A DNA stretch of 64,000 nucleotides from DASPWW01 sp963841715 (GCA_963841715.1 CAWJDP010000003.1:510565-574564); one strand, 5' to 3'; shown: positions 47,485 to 56,223, numbered from the stretch's first letter. Numbers and translations: made by a program. Notes: a model not told the origin generated them from the sequence alone.

Positions 47485-48828
47485 ATGGATTTGCACTGGC
47501 TGAGTCCGGGCGACAACTCTTGGCAGCTCACCGCCGCGACTCTGGTCGGCCTGATGAGCGTGCCTGGACTTGTCGTCCTCTATGGCGGCGTGATGCAGAA
47601 GCGCTGGTCGGTGAACTCGATGATGATGGCGTTCATCGCGTTCGCGCTCGTGTTGATCGTCTGGGTGCTGTTCGCGTACAAGCTTGGCTTCGGAGAACCG
47701 ATTCACATCTTCGGAGCGAAGAGCGGCTTCTTCGCCAATCTGTGGGGCCGGCCCGGCTCGATCCTCAGCAGCGCCGCGCTGCGCGGACAGGGGGACATCC
47801 CGAACGTCGGGAAGGTGGTCTTCCCGCAGTCGACCCTCGCGTACTTCCAGTTCGTGTTCGCGGCGATCACGCCGATCCTGATGCTCGGCTCGGTCCTCGG
47901 CCGGATCAACTTCAAGGCCTGGATCCCGTTCGTGTTGCTCTGGTCGAGCTTCGTGTACACGATCAACGCCTTCCTGATCTGGGGTGGCGGCTTCTTCGCG
48001 ATTCATGGCGCCCTTGACTTCTCCGGCGGCTACGTGATCCATCTCGCGGCCGGTGTCTCGGGCTTCGTCGCGGCGGCGGTGGTCGGACCACGCCTCCAAC
48101 GCGATCGCGAAGTCGACGCGCCGAACAACCTGGCGATGGTCGCGGTCGGAGCCGGCCTGCTGTGGCTGGGCTGGAACGGCTTCAACGGGGGAGACCCCTA
48201 CCTCGTCAACGACATCGCCTCGGCGGCGGTGCTGAACACGAACCTGTGCACCGCCGTTGCGTTCCTGACCTGGGTCGCCTGCGACTACCTCACCGGTCAC
48301 AAGCCGAGCCTGATCTCGAGCGTCAACGGCATGATCACCGGACTCGTCGCGATCACGCCCTCCGCCGGTTTCGTCAACGGTTGGGGTGCGATCGCGATCG
48401 GCGTGATCGCCGGTGCCGTTGTCTATTTCGCGCTCAACTACCTGAGCCGCGTATCTCCATTCCGGAACGTCGACGACACGCTGGGCGTGGTCTACACGCA
48501 CGGATTCGCCGGCCTCACAGGCGGCTTGCTCGTCGGCGTCTTCGCCAACGAGGCCATGGGCTCGGCCCCCGGCCTGATCTCGGGCGACGGCGGCCACCTG
48601 CTCGGGTGGCAGGCGCTGACCGCGCTGTGGGTGATCGTCTTCTCCGCCGTGTTCACCTTCATCATCCTGCGGCTGATCAAGCTGGTCGTGCCGTTGCGCA
48701 TGGATGAGAAGGAGATGGAGGAGGGCGACCTCGCCGTTCACGGCCACGAGGTCTATCCCTCGGACGTGCCGTCGCTGGCCTTCCCCTCCGGGGTCGCCGG
48801 CGCGGCGCCTGGGGCGAGCAGCGGTTAG
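47485..48828 (+). CDS. amt: Ammonium transporter (Amt family)
   Basis: A 447-residue Amt/Rh-type channel with about eleven TM segments. The twin pore histidines are H186 in GGYVIHLAAGVSGF and H339 in VVYTHGFAGLTGGLL. The Phe gate region is YFQFVFAAITPILMLGSVLGR near residues 121-140. The C-terminal cytosolic tail (RMDEKEMEEGDLAVHGHEVYPSDV) is where GlnK-like proteins bind in other Amts; no glnK is seen next to it. Starts at ATG 47485 with AAAGGAAGG before it. An unusual loop of about 45 residues (GFGEPIHIFGAKSGFFANLWGRPGSILSS...) after TM2. The next 183 bp hold a terminator hairpin. Confidence 0.92.
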   Translation: MDLHWLSPGDNSWQLTAATLVGLMSVPGLVVLYGGVMQKRWSVNSMMMAFIAFALVLIVWVLFAYKLGFGEPIHIFGAKSGFFANLWGRPGSILSSAALRGQGDIPNVGKVVFPQSTLAYFQFVFAAITPILMLGSVLGRINFKAWIPFVLLWSSFVYTINAFLIWGGGFFAIHGALDFSGGYVIHLAAGVSGFVAAAVVGPRLQRDREVDAPNNLAMVAVGAGLLWLGWNGFNGGDPYLVNDIASAAVLNTNLCTAVAFLTWVACDYLTGHKPSLISSVNGMITGLVAITPSAGFVNGWGAIAIGVIAGAVVYFALNYLSRVSPFRNVDDTLGVVYTHGFAGLTGGLLVGVFANEAMGSAPGLISGDGGHLLGWQALTALWVIVFSAVFTFIILRLIKLVVPLRMDEKEMEEGDLAVHGHEVYPSDVPSLAFPSGVAGAAPGASSG

Positions 48829-48858
48829 AGCGCCCCGGCTCTCAGTGCGACGAGTGCC

Positions 48859-48888
48859 GACCGCCCCCGCCGCATCGCGGGGGCGGTC
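48859..48888 (+). terminator. Hairpin terminator after amt
   Basis: GACCGCCCCCGC (48859-48870) and GCGGGGGCGGTC (48877-48888) form a 12-bp GC stem with a 6-base CGCATC loop, 31 bp after the Amt stop. No T-tract follows. Confidence 0.75.
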
Positions 48889-49011
48889 GCGCGCTGGGGT
48901 CCCCCTGCGCGGCGCCCTTCAGGCGTCGACTCCCTCGAAGCGCCGCGCGACATCCGCGGGCGGCGCGTGCCGCGTGCCGCAGCGCCGGCTACGACTGAGT
49001 CATCGCCCCCG

Positions 49012-49401
49012 TCAGTCGACGAGCACGAGCGCGACGGTCGCGAGGCTGAGCACGATCCCGAACGCCGCCAGCCCGAGCAGTGCGGAACGTCCGCGGTCCG
49101 TGCCCCCGGAGTCGAGCTCGCGCTCGAACTCAGCGCTCCGCCAGCTCCCGTAGGCGATCAACGCCGCGCCGTAGAGCGCGAACCCGACGCCGGCGGTCGC
49201 GTACGGCCATCTCGCGCCGCTGTTGCCGAGGTCCGGGATCACGCGCCCGACCGCGAGCGCGACCGCGAGCGCCGTCATCCCGGTCCGCCACCATGCGAGC
49301 TCCGTGCGCTCGCTCGCGAGCTGCGTGCGCCGCGGGGCGCCCTGCAGCTCCTCGTCGCTCGAGCCCTGCTCTTGATCGGACGCGGACTTTGCCTCGCTCA
49401 C
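49012..49401 (-). CDS. DUF202-family membrane protein
   Basis: A 129-residue protein with the DUF202 signature LASERTELAWWRTGMTALAVALAVGRVIPD near residues 27-56, containing the family's RT-x-LAWxRT motif, and two more TM segments (YATAGVGFALYGAALIAYGSW and ALLGLAAFGIVLSLATVALVLVD). Starts at GTG 49401. Convergent with the ammonium transporter across the terminator hairpin. Related proteins are linked to polyphosphate and vacuole functions in eukaryotes; bacterial role unclear. Confidence 0.85.
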   Translation of the reverse strand: MSEAKSASDQEQGSSDEELQGAPRRTQLASERTELAWWRTGMTALAVALAVGRVIPDLGNSGARWPYATAGVGFALYGAALIAYGSWRSAEFERELDSGGTDRGRSALLGLAAFGIVLSLATVALVLVD

Positions 49402-49411
49402 ACCACCGATG

Positions 49412-50260
49412 TTATGACCCGGCGCCGGCGGTCGCCGCCGTCACAGTCGCGACGCCGTCGGCGAACCCCCGCGTCGTGAAGCACAGTGGCTCGGCGAACT
49501 CCTCGATCGTAAGCGCCTGCTCCCACGACGCGTCGGCGCACGTGCGGAGCAGCGGCTTCGCGATCGCGAGCGCGTGCGGCGGCAGTGCCGCGATCCGCTC
49601 GCACCACTCGACCGCAGCGTCGAGGAGTCGGTCGGCCGGAACGATCTCGTTGACGAGTCCGAGCTCGGCCGCGCGGGCGGCGTCGATGTGCTCGCCGCCG
49701 ACGTAGAGCTCGAACGCGCGCCGGTAACCGAGCGCCCGCGTCAATGCCCAGCTCGTCCCGACCTCGGGGACGAGGCCGAGGCGCCCGAACGCCGGCACCA
49801 GGATCGCGTTCTCGGAGGCGATCGCGAGATCGCAATTGAGCGCGAACGCGAGGCCGACGCCCGCTGCGGGACCGTTGAGCGCGGCGATGAACGCCTTGTC
49901 GGTGCGCGCGATCAGGCGCGCCATGGCGCCGAACTGGTAGCGGATCCACTGCCACGGCAGCGTCGCCCCCTCGTCGTCGTCGCCGAGCTGGTCGATGACG
50001 CCGTGCATCATCCGCAGATCGCCGCCGGTCGAGAACGCCGACCCGGCGCCGGTGAGGACGATTGCGCGCACCCCACGCTCGGCGGCCAGCTCCTCGCAGC
50101 GTGTCCGGAGCTGGAGCATCAGCGGCGCGCTGAGGACGTTGCGCTTGTCCGGGTCGCTGAGGGTGACGATCGCGCGGCCAGGCGCGCGCTCGACCGAAAC
50201 GAGCTCACGCTCGTCCGCGAGCGCGTCTTCGATCACCTCGTCGTAGCTGGTCATGGTCAT
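49412..50260 (-). CDS. Enoyl-CoA hydratase/isomerase family protein
   Basis: A 282-residue crotonase-fold protein. Oxyanion segments: FSTGGDLRMMHGV near residue 71-83 and LNGPAAGVGLAFALNCDLAIAS near residues 119-140. Other motifs: RAIVTLSDPDKRNVLSAPLM and GRLGLVPEVGTSWALTRALGYRRAFELYVGG. The region of the catalytic Glu (LGLVPEVGTSW) retains a glutamate. Starts at ATG 50260, preceded by AAGGAGG and overlapping the TetR stop by 4 bp. So the crotonase is second in an operon with its probable repressor. Confidence 0.88.
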   Translation of the reverse strand: MTMTSYDEVIEDALADERELVSVERAPGRAIVTLSDPDKRNVLSAPLMLQLRTRCEELAAERGVRAIVLTGAGSAFSTGGDLRMMHGVIDQLGDDDEGATLPWQWIRYQFGAMARLIARTDKAFIAALNGPAAGVGLAFALNCDLAIASENAILVPAFGRLGLVPEVGTSWALTRALGYRRAFELYVGGEHIDAARAAELGLVNEIVPADRLLDAAVEWCERIAALPPHALAIAKPLLRTCADASWEQALTIEEFAEPLCFTTRGFADGVATVTAATAGAGS

Positions 50261-50886
50261 CTTCGACCTCCTTGAGGTTGAGGTTGGGTTCCATCTCGGA
50301 GCGCCCGCCAGGCGCCGTCCGCGAGCTCGGCCTCGGCGCGCCTCGGCGGAGTGCCGGTTCGCGACGCGAGGTTGATGCGGCAGTACTCCTGCGCGGGGCC
50401 GAGCCACAGCGCGTGGGCGACGTCGAGGTCGAGATCGCGGAGTGCACCGTAGGCGACGTGGGGTCGCCACCACGCCCGCACGTCGGCGAGGAAGGCGCGG
50501 TTCGCGGCGCGCAGCGCGTTGCCGGCGGCCCCGCGCGCGGCGCCGCCCTCGAACAGCAGGAAGCGGGCGGCCTCGGGACGCCCGCGAAGACACCAGCGGA
50601 TATGACGGCGAACGCCGGCGCGGATCCCCTCCTCCGCCGTGGCGTGCTCGCGGAGCTCAGCGAGGAAGGCGCGCTGGTAGTCGGCGAGCGCGGCGACATA
50701 CGCGGCGCCGGCGAGCCCCGACTTGTCGCCGAAGTGGTGGTAGAGGCTGCCGACGCTCGCGCCGGCCCGCGAGCACACCTCCTCGATCGATGCCCCGACG
50801 AGCCCGCGCTCGACGAACACGGCGAGCGCGGCGTCGAGCAGCCGCTCGCGCGATCCCGTCGCCCGCTTGGCGGCTGTCGCGTCCAT
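50257..50886 (-). CDS. TetR-family transcriptional regulator
   Basis: A 209-residue TetR repressor. HTH: RERLLDAALAVFVERGLVGASIEEVCSRAGASVGSLYHHFGDKSGLAGAAY at residues 13-63. The remaining C-terminal domain, DYQRAFLAELREHATAEEGIRAGVRRHIRWCLRGRPEAARFLLFE, is a typical fatty-acyl/lipophilic ligand-binding helical fold. Starts at ATG 50886, immediately beside the palindrome TAGAATTTGTTTCTA (50887-50901). It overlaps the enoyl-CoA hydratase gene by 4 bp and faces the DUF2855 gene across 102 bp, so it may control both. Confidence 0.9.
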   Translation of the reverse strand: MDATAAKRATGSRERLLDAALAVFVERGLVGASIEEVCSRAGASVGSLYHHFGDKSGLAGAAYVAALADYQRAFLAELREHATAEEGIRAGVRRHIRWCLRGRPEAARFLLFEGGAARGAAGNALRAANRAFLADVRAWWRPHVAYGALRDLDLDVAHALWLGPAQEYCRINLASRTGTPPRRAEAELADGAWRALRDGTQPQPQGGRR

Positions 50887-50901
50887 TAGAATTTGTTTCT
50901 A
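50887..50901. promoter_or_regulatory. Palindrome at the TetR start codon
   Basis: TAGAATTTGTTTCTA: perfect TAGAA/TTCTA arms around TTTGT, directly adjacent to the ATG (50884-50886). It is AT-rich in a GC-rich surrounding. Fits a TetR autoregulatory operator overlapping a promoter. Confidence 0.45.
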
Positions 50902-50988
50902 TCAAATACGAGCCTGATTCGAGACCGCCGGAGAGCGGGCGCGCGTCACCGCGACTCGAGGCCGCGGCAGCATAGTCTTGGCACGCCG

Positions 50989-52065
50989 ATGGACTTTCTC
51001 GTCAAGCGCGACGACCTCCACGAGTGCCGGATCGCCGACTCGGAGCCGCCCGAGCTCCAGCCCGGCGAGGCGCTGCTGTCGGTGAGCGCGTTCGGTCTGA
51101 CCTCGAACAACGTCACCTATGCCGTGTTCGGGGACGCGATGTCGTATTGGGACTTCTTCCCCGCCGCGGAGGGCTGGGGCCGGGTCCCGGTGTGGGGCTT
51201 CGCCGACGTTGCCGCCTCGAACCAGCCGGGGCTCGAAGCCGGGGTGCGGATCTACGGCTACCTGCCCCCGTCCTCGCATCTCGTCGTCAAGCCGGACCCG
51301 GTCGACGAACGCGGCTTCGTTGACTCCTCTCCCCACCGCGCCGCCCTTCCCTCCGCCTACAACGGCTACCTGCGGACCGAGGGCGACTCGTTCTACGACG
51401 CCGACACCGAGGACGCGCAGATGCTGCTGCGGCCGCTGTTCTTCACCTCGTTCCTGCTCGACGACTTCATCGGCTCCAATGATTCGAACGAGTTCTTCGG
51501 CGCCGACGTGGTCGTGATCTCGAGCGCGTCGAGTAAGACCGCGTCGGCGGCGGCGTTTCTCCTGGCGCGTCGCGGCGGCGTCGAGGTGGTGGGGCTGACC
51601 TCGCCCCGCAACGTCGCCTTCGTCGAGCGCCTCGGTGTCTACGACCGCGTCGTCTCCTACGACGACCTCGACTCGCTGCCCGAAGGGGACGCCGTCCTCG
51701 TCGACATCGCCGGGAACGCGCCGCTGCGCGGCGACATCCACCGCCGCTACGGCGACCGCCTCAAGCACAGCGCCGTCGTCGGCGACACGCATTGGGACAA
51801 CGTCGACGAGGACGAGGGCGAGTTGCCCGGCGCACCGCCTGCGTTCTTCTTCGCCCCGGACCACGTCTCCCGGCGCAGCGCCGACTGGGGGCGCGACGAG
51901 CTCGACAAGCGGGTCGCGGAGGCTTGGAAGCCGTACGTCAAGTGGGCGCAGGGCTGGCTCGAGGTCGAGCACGCGAGCGGGCCGGAGGCGATCGAGCGCG
52001 TCTACCGCCAGCTCCTCGACGGCGGGATCGACCCCGCCGTCGCGCATGTCCTCTCGCCCGGCTGA
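50989..52065 (+). CDS. DUF2855-family protein
   Basis: A 358-residue cytosolic protein of the DUF2855 family. Recognisable parts are the N-terminal DFLVKRDDLHECRIADSEPPELQPGEALLSVSAFGLTSNNVTYAVFGDAMSYWDFFP, the middle QMLLRPLFFTSFLLDDFI, and VVVISSASSKTASAAAFLLARRGGVEVVGLTS near residues 180-210. The fold resembles a zinc-free medium-chain dehydrogenase, with the SSASSKT block in the nucleotide position. Starts at ATG 50989. The following SDR gene begins 93 bp after it; with the CMD gene they form a three-gene run. Confidence 0.8.
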   Translation: MDFLVKRDDLHECRIADSEPPELQPGEALLSVSAFGLTSNNVTYAVFGDAMSYWDFFPAAEGWGRVPVWGFADVAASNQPGLEAGVRIYGYLPPSSHLVVKPDPVDERGFVDSSPHRAALPSAYNGYLRTEGDSFYDADTEDAQMLLRPLFFTSFLLDDFIGSNDSNEFFGADVVVISSASSKTASAAAFLLARRGGVEVVGLTSPRNVAFVERLGVYDRVVSYDDLDSLPEGDAVLVDIAGNAPLRGDIHRRYGDRLKHSAVVGDTHWDNVDEDEGELPGAPPAFFFAPDHVSRRSADWGRDELDKRVAEAWKPYVKWAQGWLEVEHASGPEAIERVYRQLLDGGIDPAVAHVLSPG

Positions 52066-52158
52066 GCGCTCGCTACTCGAAGCTCGGTCGCGCGAACGGC
52101 TTCCTGCCCGTGGGCGCCCGCTCCGATCTGTTTTGCTTCGCACAGGACAGCGAGTGCG

Positions 52159-53022
52159 ATGAGCGCCGAGGAGACCACTTCCGCTTCGAGCGTCGGGACC
52201 GCTCCCGCGCCAACTCCGGACGAGGCGCGCGGGGAGGCGCCGGGCCGCGGCCGGCTCGCTGGCCGCCGCATCCTCATCGTCGGCGGCGGCCAGCAGACCC
52301 ACGGCCTCGACAACCCGCCGATCGGGAACGGCCGCGCGATGTCGATCCTGTTCGCGCGCGAGGGCGCCGCTGTCGCGATCGCGGACATCAACCGCGACGC
52401 GGCCGAGGGATCGGCCGGGCTCGCCCGCGCCGAACCCGGCGCCGACGTGACCGTGCTGACCGGCGACGCGGCGGACGACGACGACGTCGCGGCGATGCTT
52501 GCCGGCGCCGCGGACGCGCTCGACGGCCTCGACGGCCTCGTGCTCAACGTCGGGATCGGCGCCGGGCTGCTGCTGCGCGGGACGAGCGCCGAGGACTGGG
52601 ACCGAGTCATGGCCGTGAACCTGCGCTCGCAGTTCCTCGGCTGCAAGCACGCGATCGAGGCGATGGACGAGGGCGGGGCGATCGTGCTCCTCGGCTCGAT
52701 CGCCGCGCACGAGGTGATGCCGATGCCCGCCTACGCTGCCTCGAAGGCGGGGTCGGAGTCGCTGTGCCGACAGGCCGCGATCGAGGGCGCGCCCTCGATC
52801 CGCGTCAACCTCCTCCACCCGGGCCTCATCGACACCTCGATCGGGCGCCTCGCATCGCAGATCAGCCCGCGCCGCGACCAGGTCAAGATCCCGCTCGGAC
52901 GCCAGGGCAACGCCTGGGAGATCGCCTACGCGGCGCTGTACCTGCTCTCGGCCGAGTCCTCGTACGTGACCGGCCAGACGCTGATCGTCGACGGCGGCCT
53001 TTCGGTCGCGGCGCGCGCATGA
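52159..53022 (+). CDS. Short-chain dehydrogenase/reductase (SDR)
   Basis: A 287-residue SDR with an N-terminal extension of about 35 Ala/Glu/Pro-rich residues. Nucleotide-binding motif is RRILIVGGGQQTHGLDNPPIGNGRAMSILFAREG (T/G-G-x3-G-x-G, here GGGQQTHGL...GNGRA), an unusual longer loop before the glycines. Then LVLNVGIGAG, and the catalytic Ser-Tyr-Lys as GSIAAHEVMPMPAYAASKAG. It ends with ETYVTGQTLIVDGG-like YVTGQTLIVDGGLSVAARA. The ATG of the CMD gene overlaps its stop by 4 bp. Substrate unknown. Confidence 0.85.
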   Translation: MSAEETTSASSVGTAPAPTPDEARGEAPGRGRLAGRRILIVGGGQQTHGLDNPPIGNGRAMSILFAREGAAVAIADINRDAAEGSAGLARAEPGADVTVLTGDAADDDDVAAMLAGAADALDGLDGLVLNVGIGAGLLLRGTSAEDWDRVMAVNLRSQFLGCKHAIEAMDEGGAIVLLGSIAAHEVMPMPAYAASKAGSESLCRQAAIEGAPSIRVNLLHPGLIDTSIGRLASQISPRRDQVKIPLGRQGNAWEIAYAALYLLSAESSYVTGQTLIVDGGLSVAARA

Positions 53023-53582
53023 GCGATGACCCCCGGATTCCCCCGCTCGAGCCCAGCGAGGTCGCCGACGAGCTCGCGCCGATGTTCGAAACGGTCCCCG
53101 ACGGCCAGGACCGCCCCGTTGGCGCCTACAACATCTTCCTGACCCTCGCCCGGCATCCCGAGCTGTTCCGGGCGTGGCTGCCGTTCGGCGGGCATCTGCT
53201 CGGAAAGAGCACCCTCCCTGACCGCGACCGCGAGCTGCTGATCCTCCGCACCGCGGTCCGCTGCGGGTCCTCGTACGAGTGGGGCCAGCACGTGCGGATC
53301 TCGGAGGCAGTCGGGATCGATCGCGAGGCGATCACCCGCGCCATCGAGGGATCGGATGCGGACGGCTGGACGCCTCATGAGGCGGCGCTGATGCGATCCG
53401 TCGACGAGCTCCACGACGACGCGCGGATCTCGGATGCGACGTGGGAGGCGCTCGCCGCGACCTACGACGACCGCCAGCTGATCGAGGTCACGATCCTCGT
53501 TGGCCACTATCACCTCGTCGCGTTCGCGCTCAACTCGCTCGGCGTGCCGCTCGACCCCGGGATCGAGTCGCTGCCCAGTTGA
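53019..53582 (+). CDS. Carboxymuconolactone decarboxylase family protein
   Basis: A 187-residue CMD/AhpD-like protein. Recognised by RHPELFRAWLPFGGHLLGKSTLPDRDRELLILRTAVRCGSSYEWGQHVRISEAVG near residues 47-105 and ALMRSVDELHDDARISDATWEAL. The CGSSYEWGQH block replaces the redox Cys pair (CxxC) of AhpD: only one cysteine remains, so peroxidase activity is unlikely. Starts at ATG 53019, overlapping the SDR stop. These proteins are often near SDRs acting on ring or lactone substrates. Confidence 0.85.
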   Translation: MSDDPRIPPLEPSEVADELAPMFETVPDGQDRPVGAYNIFLTLARHPELFRAWLPFGGHLLGKSTLPDRDRELLILRTAVRCGSSYEWGQHVRISEAVGIDREAITRAIEGSDADGWTPHEAALMRSVDELHDDARISDATWEALAATYDDRQLIEVTILVGHYHLVAFALNSLGVPLDPGIESLPS

Positions 53583-53729
53583 TCTAGCGCGCCCGCTCAA
53601 TCCGCTTCGCGTCGGCGGCAGTCCGGCAACGACGAGGGCAACCCGCTCGTCGACGCGCTTGCGGCGCTGTACTCGCACGTGTACTCGGTCCCGGCGGCCG
53701 ACGTGCGGCTCGCCGCCGTCCACTGCTGA
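53583..53729 (+). pseudogene. C-terminal remnant of an unknown gene
   Basis: After the CMD stop, a frame ending at TGA 53727-53729 reads GNDEGNPLVDALAALYSHVYSVPAADVRLAAVHC, a plausible C-terminus without any start or upstream domain. No similar protein can be named. The whole stretch from 53583 to 53870 carries no intact gene. Confidence 0.3.
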
Positions 53730-53746
53730 CTACGAGGATCCGCCCG

Positions 53747-53845
53747 ATGCGCCGCAATCACATCGCCCTCAGCGCCAGCGACCGCGACCGCTCGGCCTCG
53801 TTGTGCGGCGAGGACGGCCATCGGGTCGAGCGCCACGCCTACTGA
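53747..53845 (+). pseudogene. VOC-family gene remnant with internal deletion
   Basis: A 32-residue frame: RRNHIALSASDRDRSAS followed directly by GEDGHRVERHAY and a stop. The first half is the start of a glyoxalase/VOC domain (HIALxxSDRERSAxFY), and DGHRVE-x-Y is its usual end. About 90 residues that normally lie between are missing, so this looks like a scar of an in-frame deletion. Confidence 0.5.
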
Positions 53846-53871
53846 GCCCGATTCGCATACTGTCCCCGCCC

Positions 53872-54765
53872 GTGGGCACGGACGAGCTGCTGAGCGGAGG
53901 GGACTTCTTCGAGGGCCCCCGGTGGCGGGACGGGCGCTGGTGGGTCTCAGACTTCTACCGCCACAGCGTCCAGACCGTGACACCCGAGGGTGAGACCGAG
54001 GAGATCCTGACCGTCGACGAGCAGCCCTCGGGGCTCGGCTGGATGCCCGATGGATCGCTGCTCCTCGTCTCGATGAAGGACAAGAGGGTGCTGCGCCGCA
54101 GCGCCGACGGCGAGGTCACCGAACACGCCGACATCAGCGAGCATTGCGGCGGGAACGCGAACGACATGGTCGTCAGCGCCGACGGTCACGCGTACGTTGG
54201 GAACTTCGGCTTCGACCTGATGAACTTCGCCGACCCCGAGCCGGCGAACCTCGTCCACGTCGCGCCGGACGGGGCCGCCTCGGTCGCCGCCGAGGAGCTC
54301 CTGTTCCCGAACGGCTCGGTGATCACCCCGGACGGCAAGACCCTGATCGTCGGCGAGACGGCGGGCTCCCGCTACACGGCCTTCGATGTCCAGCCCGACG
54401 GGTCGCTCGAGGGCCGACGCGTCTGGGCCCAGGTCGCCGAGGCGCCCGAGATCGGGCCGCTGGCCGAGACGCTGCCGAAGCTCGAGTTCGGCCCCGACGG
54501 CTGCACGCTCGACGCCGAGGGCCGGATCTGGTCAGCCGACTCGGTCGGCGGGCGCTGCGCGCTCATCGCGGAGGGCGGCGAGATCGTCGAGGAGATCCGG
54601 GCGCCGGAGGGGTTCGGCTACTTCGCCTGCGCGCTCGGCGGTGCCGACGGGCGGACGCTGCTGATCTGCTCGGCGCCCGATTTCCTCGAGCACAACCGCG
54701 AGGGGAAGCGTCAGGGAGTGCTCGTCACTACCCGTGTCGACGTACCGCACGCCGGACTGCCGTAG
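53872..54765 (+). CDS. SMP-30/gluconolactonase-family protein
   Basis: A 297-residue six-bladed beta-propeller lactonase-type protein. Typical blades: SGGDFFEGPRWRDGRWWVSDFYRHSVQTV (with Glu in EGPRW as metal ligand), EQPSGLGWMPDGSLLLVSMKDKRVLRR, GNANDMVVSADGHAYVGNFGFD with Asn/Asp ligands, and FPNGSVITPDGKTLIVGET. Starts at GTG 53872. Cytosolic, no signal. It hydrolyses sugar or other lactones. The preceding gene remnants show that its original neighbourhood has been rearranged. Confidence 0.88.
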   Translation: MGTDELLSGGDFFEGPRWRDGRWWVSDFYRHSVQTVTPEGETEEILTVDEQPSGLGWMPDGSLLLVSMKDKRVLRRSADGEVTEHADISEHCGGNANDMVVSADGHAYVGNFGFDLMNFADPEPANLVHVAPDGAASVAAEELLFPNGSVITPDGKTLIVGETAGSRYTAFDVQPDGSLEGRRVWAQVAEAPEIGPLAETLPKLEFGPDGCTLDAEGRIWSADSVGGRCALIAEGGEIVEEIRAPEGFGYFACALGGADGRTLLICSAPDFLEHNREGKRQGVLVTTRVDVPHAGLP

Positions 54766-54818
54766 GCGGCGGCGTCGCGGCGCGACAAGCGACCCTCCAA
54801 TGCGCATCGCGACTCGGC

Positions 54819-55469
54819 TCAGGCGACCGCGGCGCGCTCGAGTGCGGCGGCGACCTCCGCCGCCGGCATCAGCGTGACGCCGATCGACTCGAGCTCCACG
54901 CGGCCGCGCTCGTACAGCCCCGAGGTCGCGTCGTCGGCGAGCAGGACGCGGAAGTCGCGCTCGCTCGCCTCGTAGATCGACGTCCGCGGGCAGTTGGGGA
55001 AGTTGGCCCCGCAGAACACGATCGTCGACACGCCGCGCGCGCGGAGGTGGCCCGCGAGCGGCGTCTCGTAGAACGCGCCCCAGCGCGGCTTGTAGATCGC
55101 GACCTCGCCCGGTCCGATCTCCTGCGCCTCCCCCGCCAGCAGCCGCTCTGCGTCGAGCTCGATCGGCGTCGCCGTGAGCCCCGGCGCCAGCTGCGAGCCC
55201 GGCGTCCCGGGCGCGAGGATCTCGGCGCCAGCCTCGACGGTCGCGCGCCGGCACGGGTCGACGTTGCTTCCGTCCGGCCTGTAGAGGCGGACGATGTGGA
55301 CGATCGGCCGACCCGCCTCACGGAACGCGGCGGCGAGCGCGGCGATCCGCGGCAGCGCCTCCGAGGTCCCGGGAACCTCGAGCGGCCGGCCCTCGAGAGT
55401 GTCGACCTGGGTGTCGATCGTGACCAGCGCAGCCTCCGCAAGCTCAGGCGCGACGTAATTCATCGACAT
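54819..55469 (-). CDS. Isochorismatase-family cysteine hydrolase
   Basis: A 216-residue cysteine hydrolase (isochorismatase fold). The catalytic triad is Asp in AALVTIDTQVDTL near residue 19, Lys in VAIYKPRWGAFYETPL near residue 118, and Cys in VFCGANFPNCPRTSIYEASERDFRVLLADDATSG near residue 150. The usual GxxTxxCV...A block is altered to GANFPNCPRTSIYEA but keeps the Cys. Starts at ATG 55469 (or 55463). Convergent with the SMP-30 gene by 53 bp. Candidate substrates are amides such as nicotinamide or ureido acids; not determinable. Confidence 0.85.
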   Translation of the reverse strand: MSMNYVAPELAEAALVTIDTQVDTLEGRPLEVPGTSEALPRIAALAAAFREAGRPIVHIVRLYRPDGSNVDPCRRATVEAGAEILAPGTPGSQLAPGLTATPIELDAERLLAGEAQEIGPGEVAIYKPRWGAFYETPLAGHLRARGVSTIVFCGANFPNCPRTSIYEASERDFRVLLADDATSGLYERGRVELESIGVTLMPAAEVAAALERAAVA

Positions 55470-55497
55470 GATCGTAGAGCCGCAGCTGGCGGGCGGC

Positions 55498-56223
55498 TCA
55501 GACCGGATCGGGGAGCATCGTCCAGTCGAAGCGCGCATAGCGGATGCGCACCCCAGCCAGGTTGCGGCGCAGCCACTCCGCGTCAGCGGCGCCAAGCTGG
55601 TCGATCGCGAACGCGACCCGCGCCGCCCGACCCCCGAAGTCCCGTCGATAGAACCTGATCAGGCCAGGAAGCTCAAGGATTCGCCGCGCCCGATCGAGGC
55701 TCGCCTCGGTCGCGAAGTAGGAGCGCGTCGCCTCCGCGAGCTGCCTGTCGAGTCGCTCGGCGTCGTAGGAGCGGATCGGCGGACACGACGCGGCTCCGCA
55801 GTTGAGCGCGAAGTGAATCCTGGGGTCGAACGCCGCGGGCGTCGCGCTCAGCCGCGGATCCGAGCGCCCGAAGCGCCTGCGCACGGCGGTGGGAGGGCGA
55901 CGGTTGCCCCGAAGCACGCCGTGCTCGATGTCGTCGAGCGCGTAGGGCTCGGCGCCGACGACGCAAATCGCGGTTCGGAACAGACGCCGATGATGGATCA
56001 GGTGACCGCGACGAGGGCGGGCAGAGAGCTCGCGCAGCAGGCACGCGTTGTAGACGTTGAGCCAGAACGCGACCCGCGCCGCGTCTTCGTCGATTTCCCC
56101 CGGGCGCACCGCGCCGAGGGCGTCCAGCGCCTCGTCGAGCGCACCGCCGTCGGCCTCGGCCGGCGGGACGCGCGCGAGCTCCAGCGCCCGCTTCGATTGC
56201 GCGACGGCCTCCAACGCGCTCAT
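55498..56223 (-). CDS. DUF547 family protein
   Basis: A 241-residue DUF547 protein. The family's marks are VAFWLNVYNACLLREL near residues 50-65, DDIEHGVLRG near residue 97, and DPRIHFALNCGAASCPPIRSYDAERLDRQL near residues 133-162. The Cys/His/Asn set (HFALNCGAASCPP) resembles a papain-like active site in this family, although activity is not proven. It starts at ATG 56223, overlapping the stop of the DMT transporter by 4 bp, so the two form an operon. Confidence 0.85.
   Translation of the reverse strand: MSALEAVAQSKRALELARVPPAEADGGALDEALDALGAVRPGEIDEDAARVAFWLNVYNACLLRELSARPRRGHLIHHRRLFRTAICVVGAEPYALDDIEHGVLRGNRRPPTAVRRRFGRSDPRLSATPAAFDPRIHFALNCGAASCPPIRSYDAERLDRQLAEATRSYFATEASLDRARRILELPGLIRFYRRDFGGRAARVAFAIDQLGAADAEWLRRNLAGVRIRYARFDWTMLPDPV

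Noticed and set aside
53747..53845. Functional 32-residue peptide
   Set aside because: Its two halves match the opposite ends of a VOC domain, so a deletion remnant is the simpler explanation.
53500..53872. SMP-30 gene starting further upstream
   Set aside because: The frame is open to 53500, but the part before GTG 53872 is Arg-rich shadow sequence that overlaps the CMD gene and the VOC remnant.
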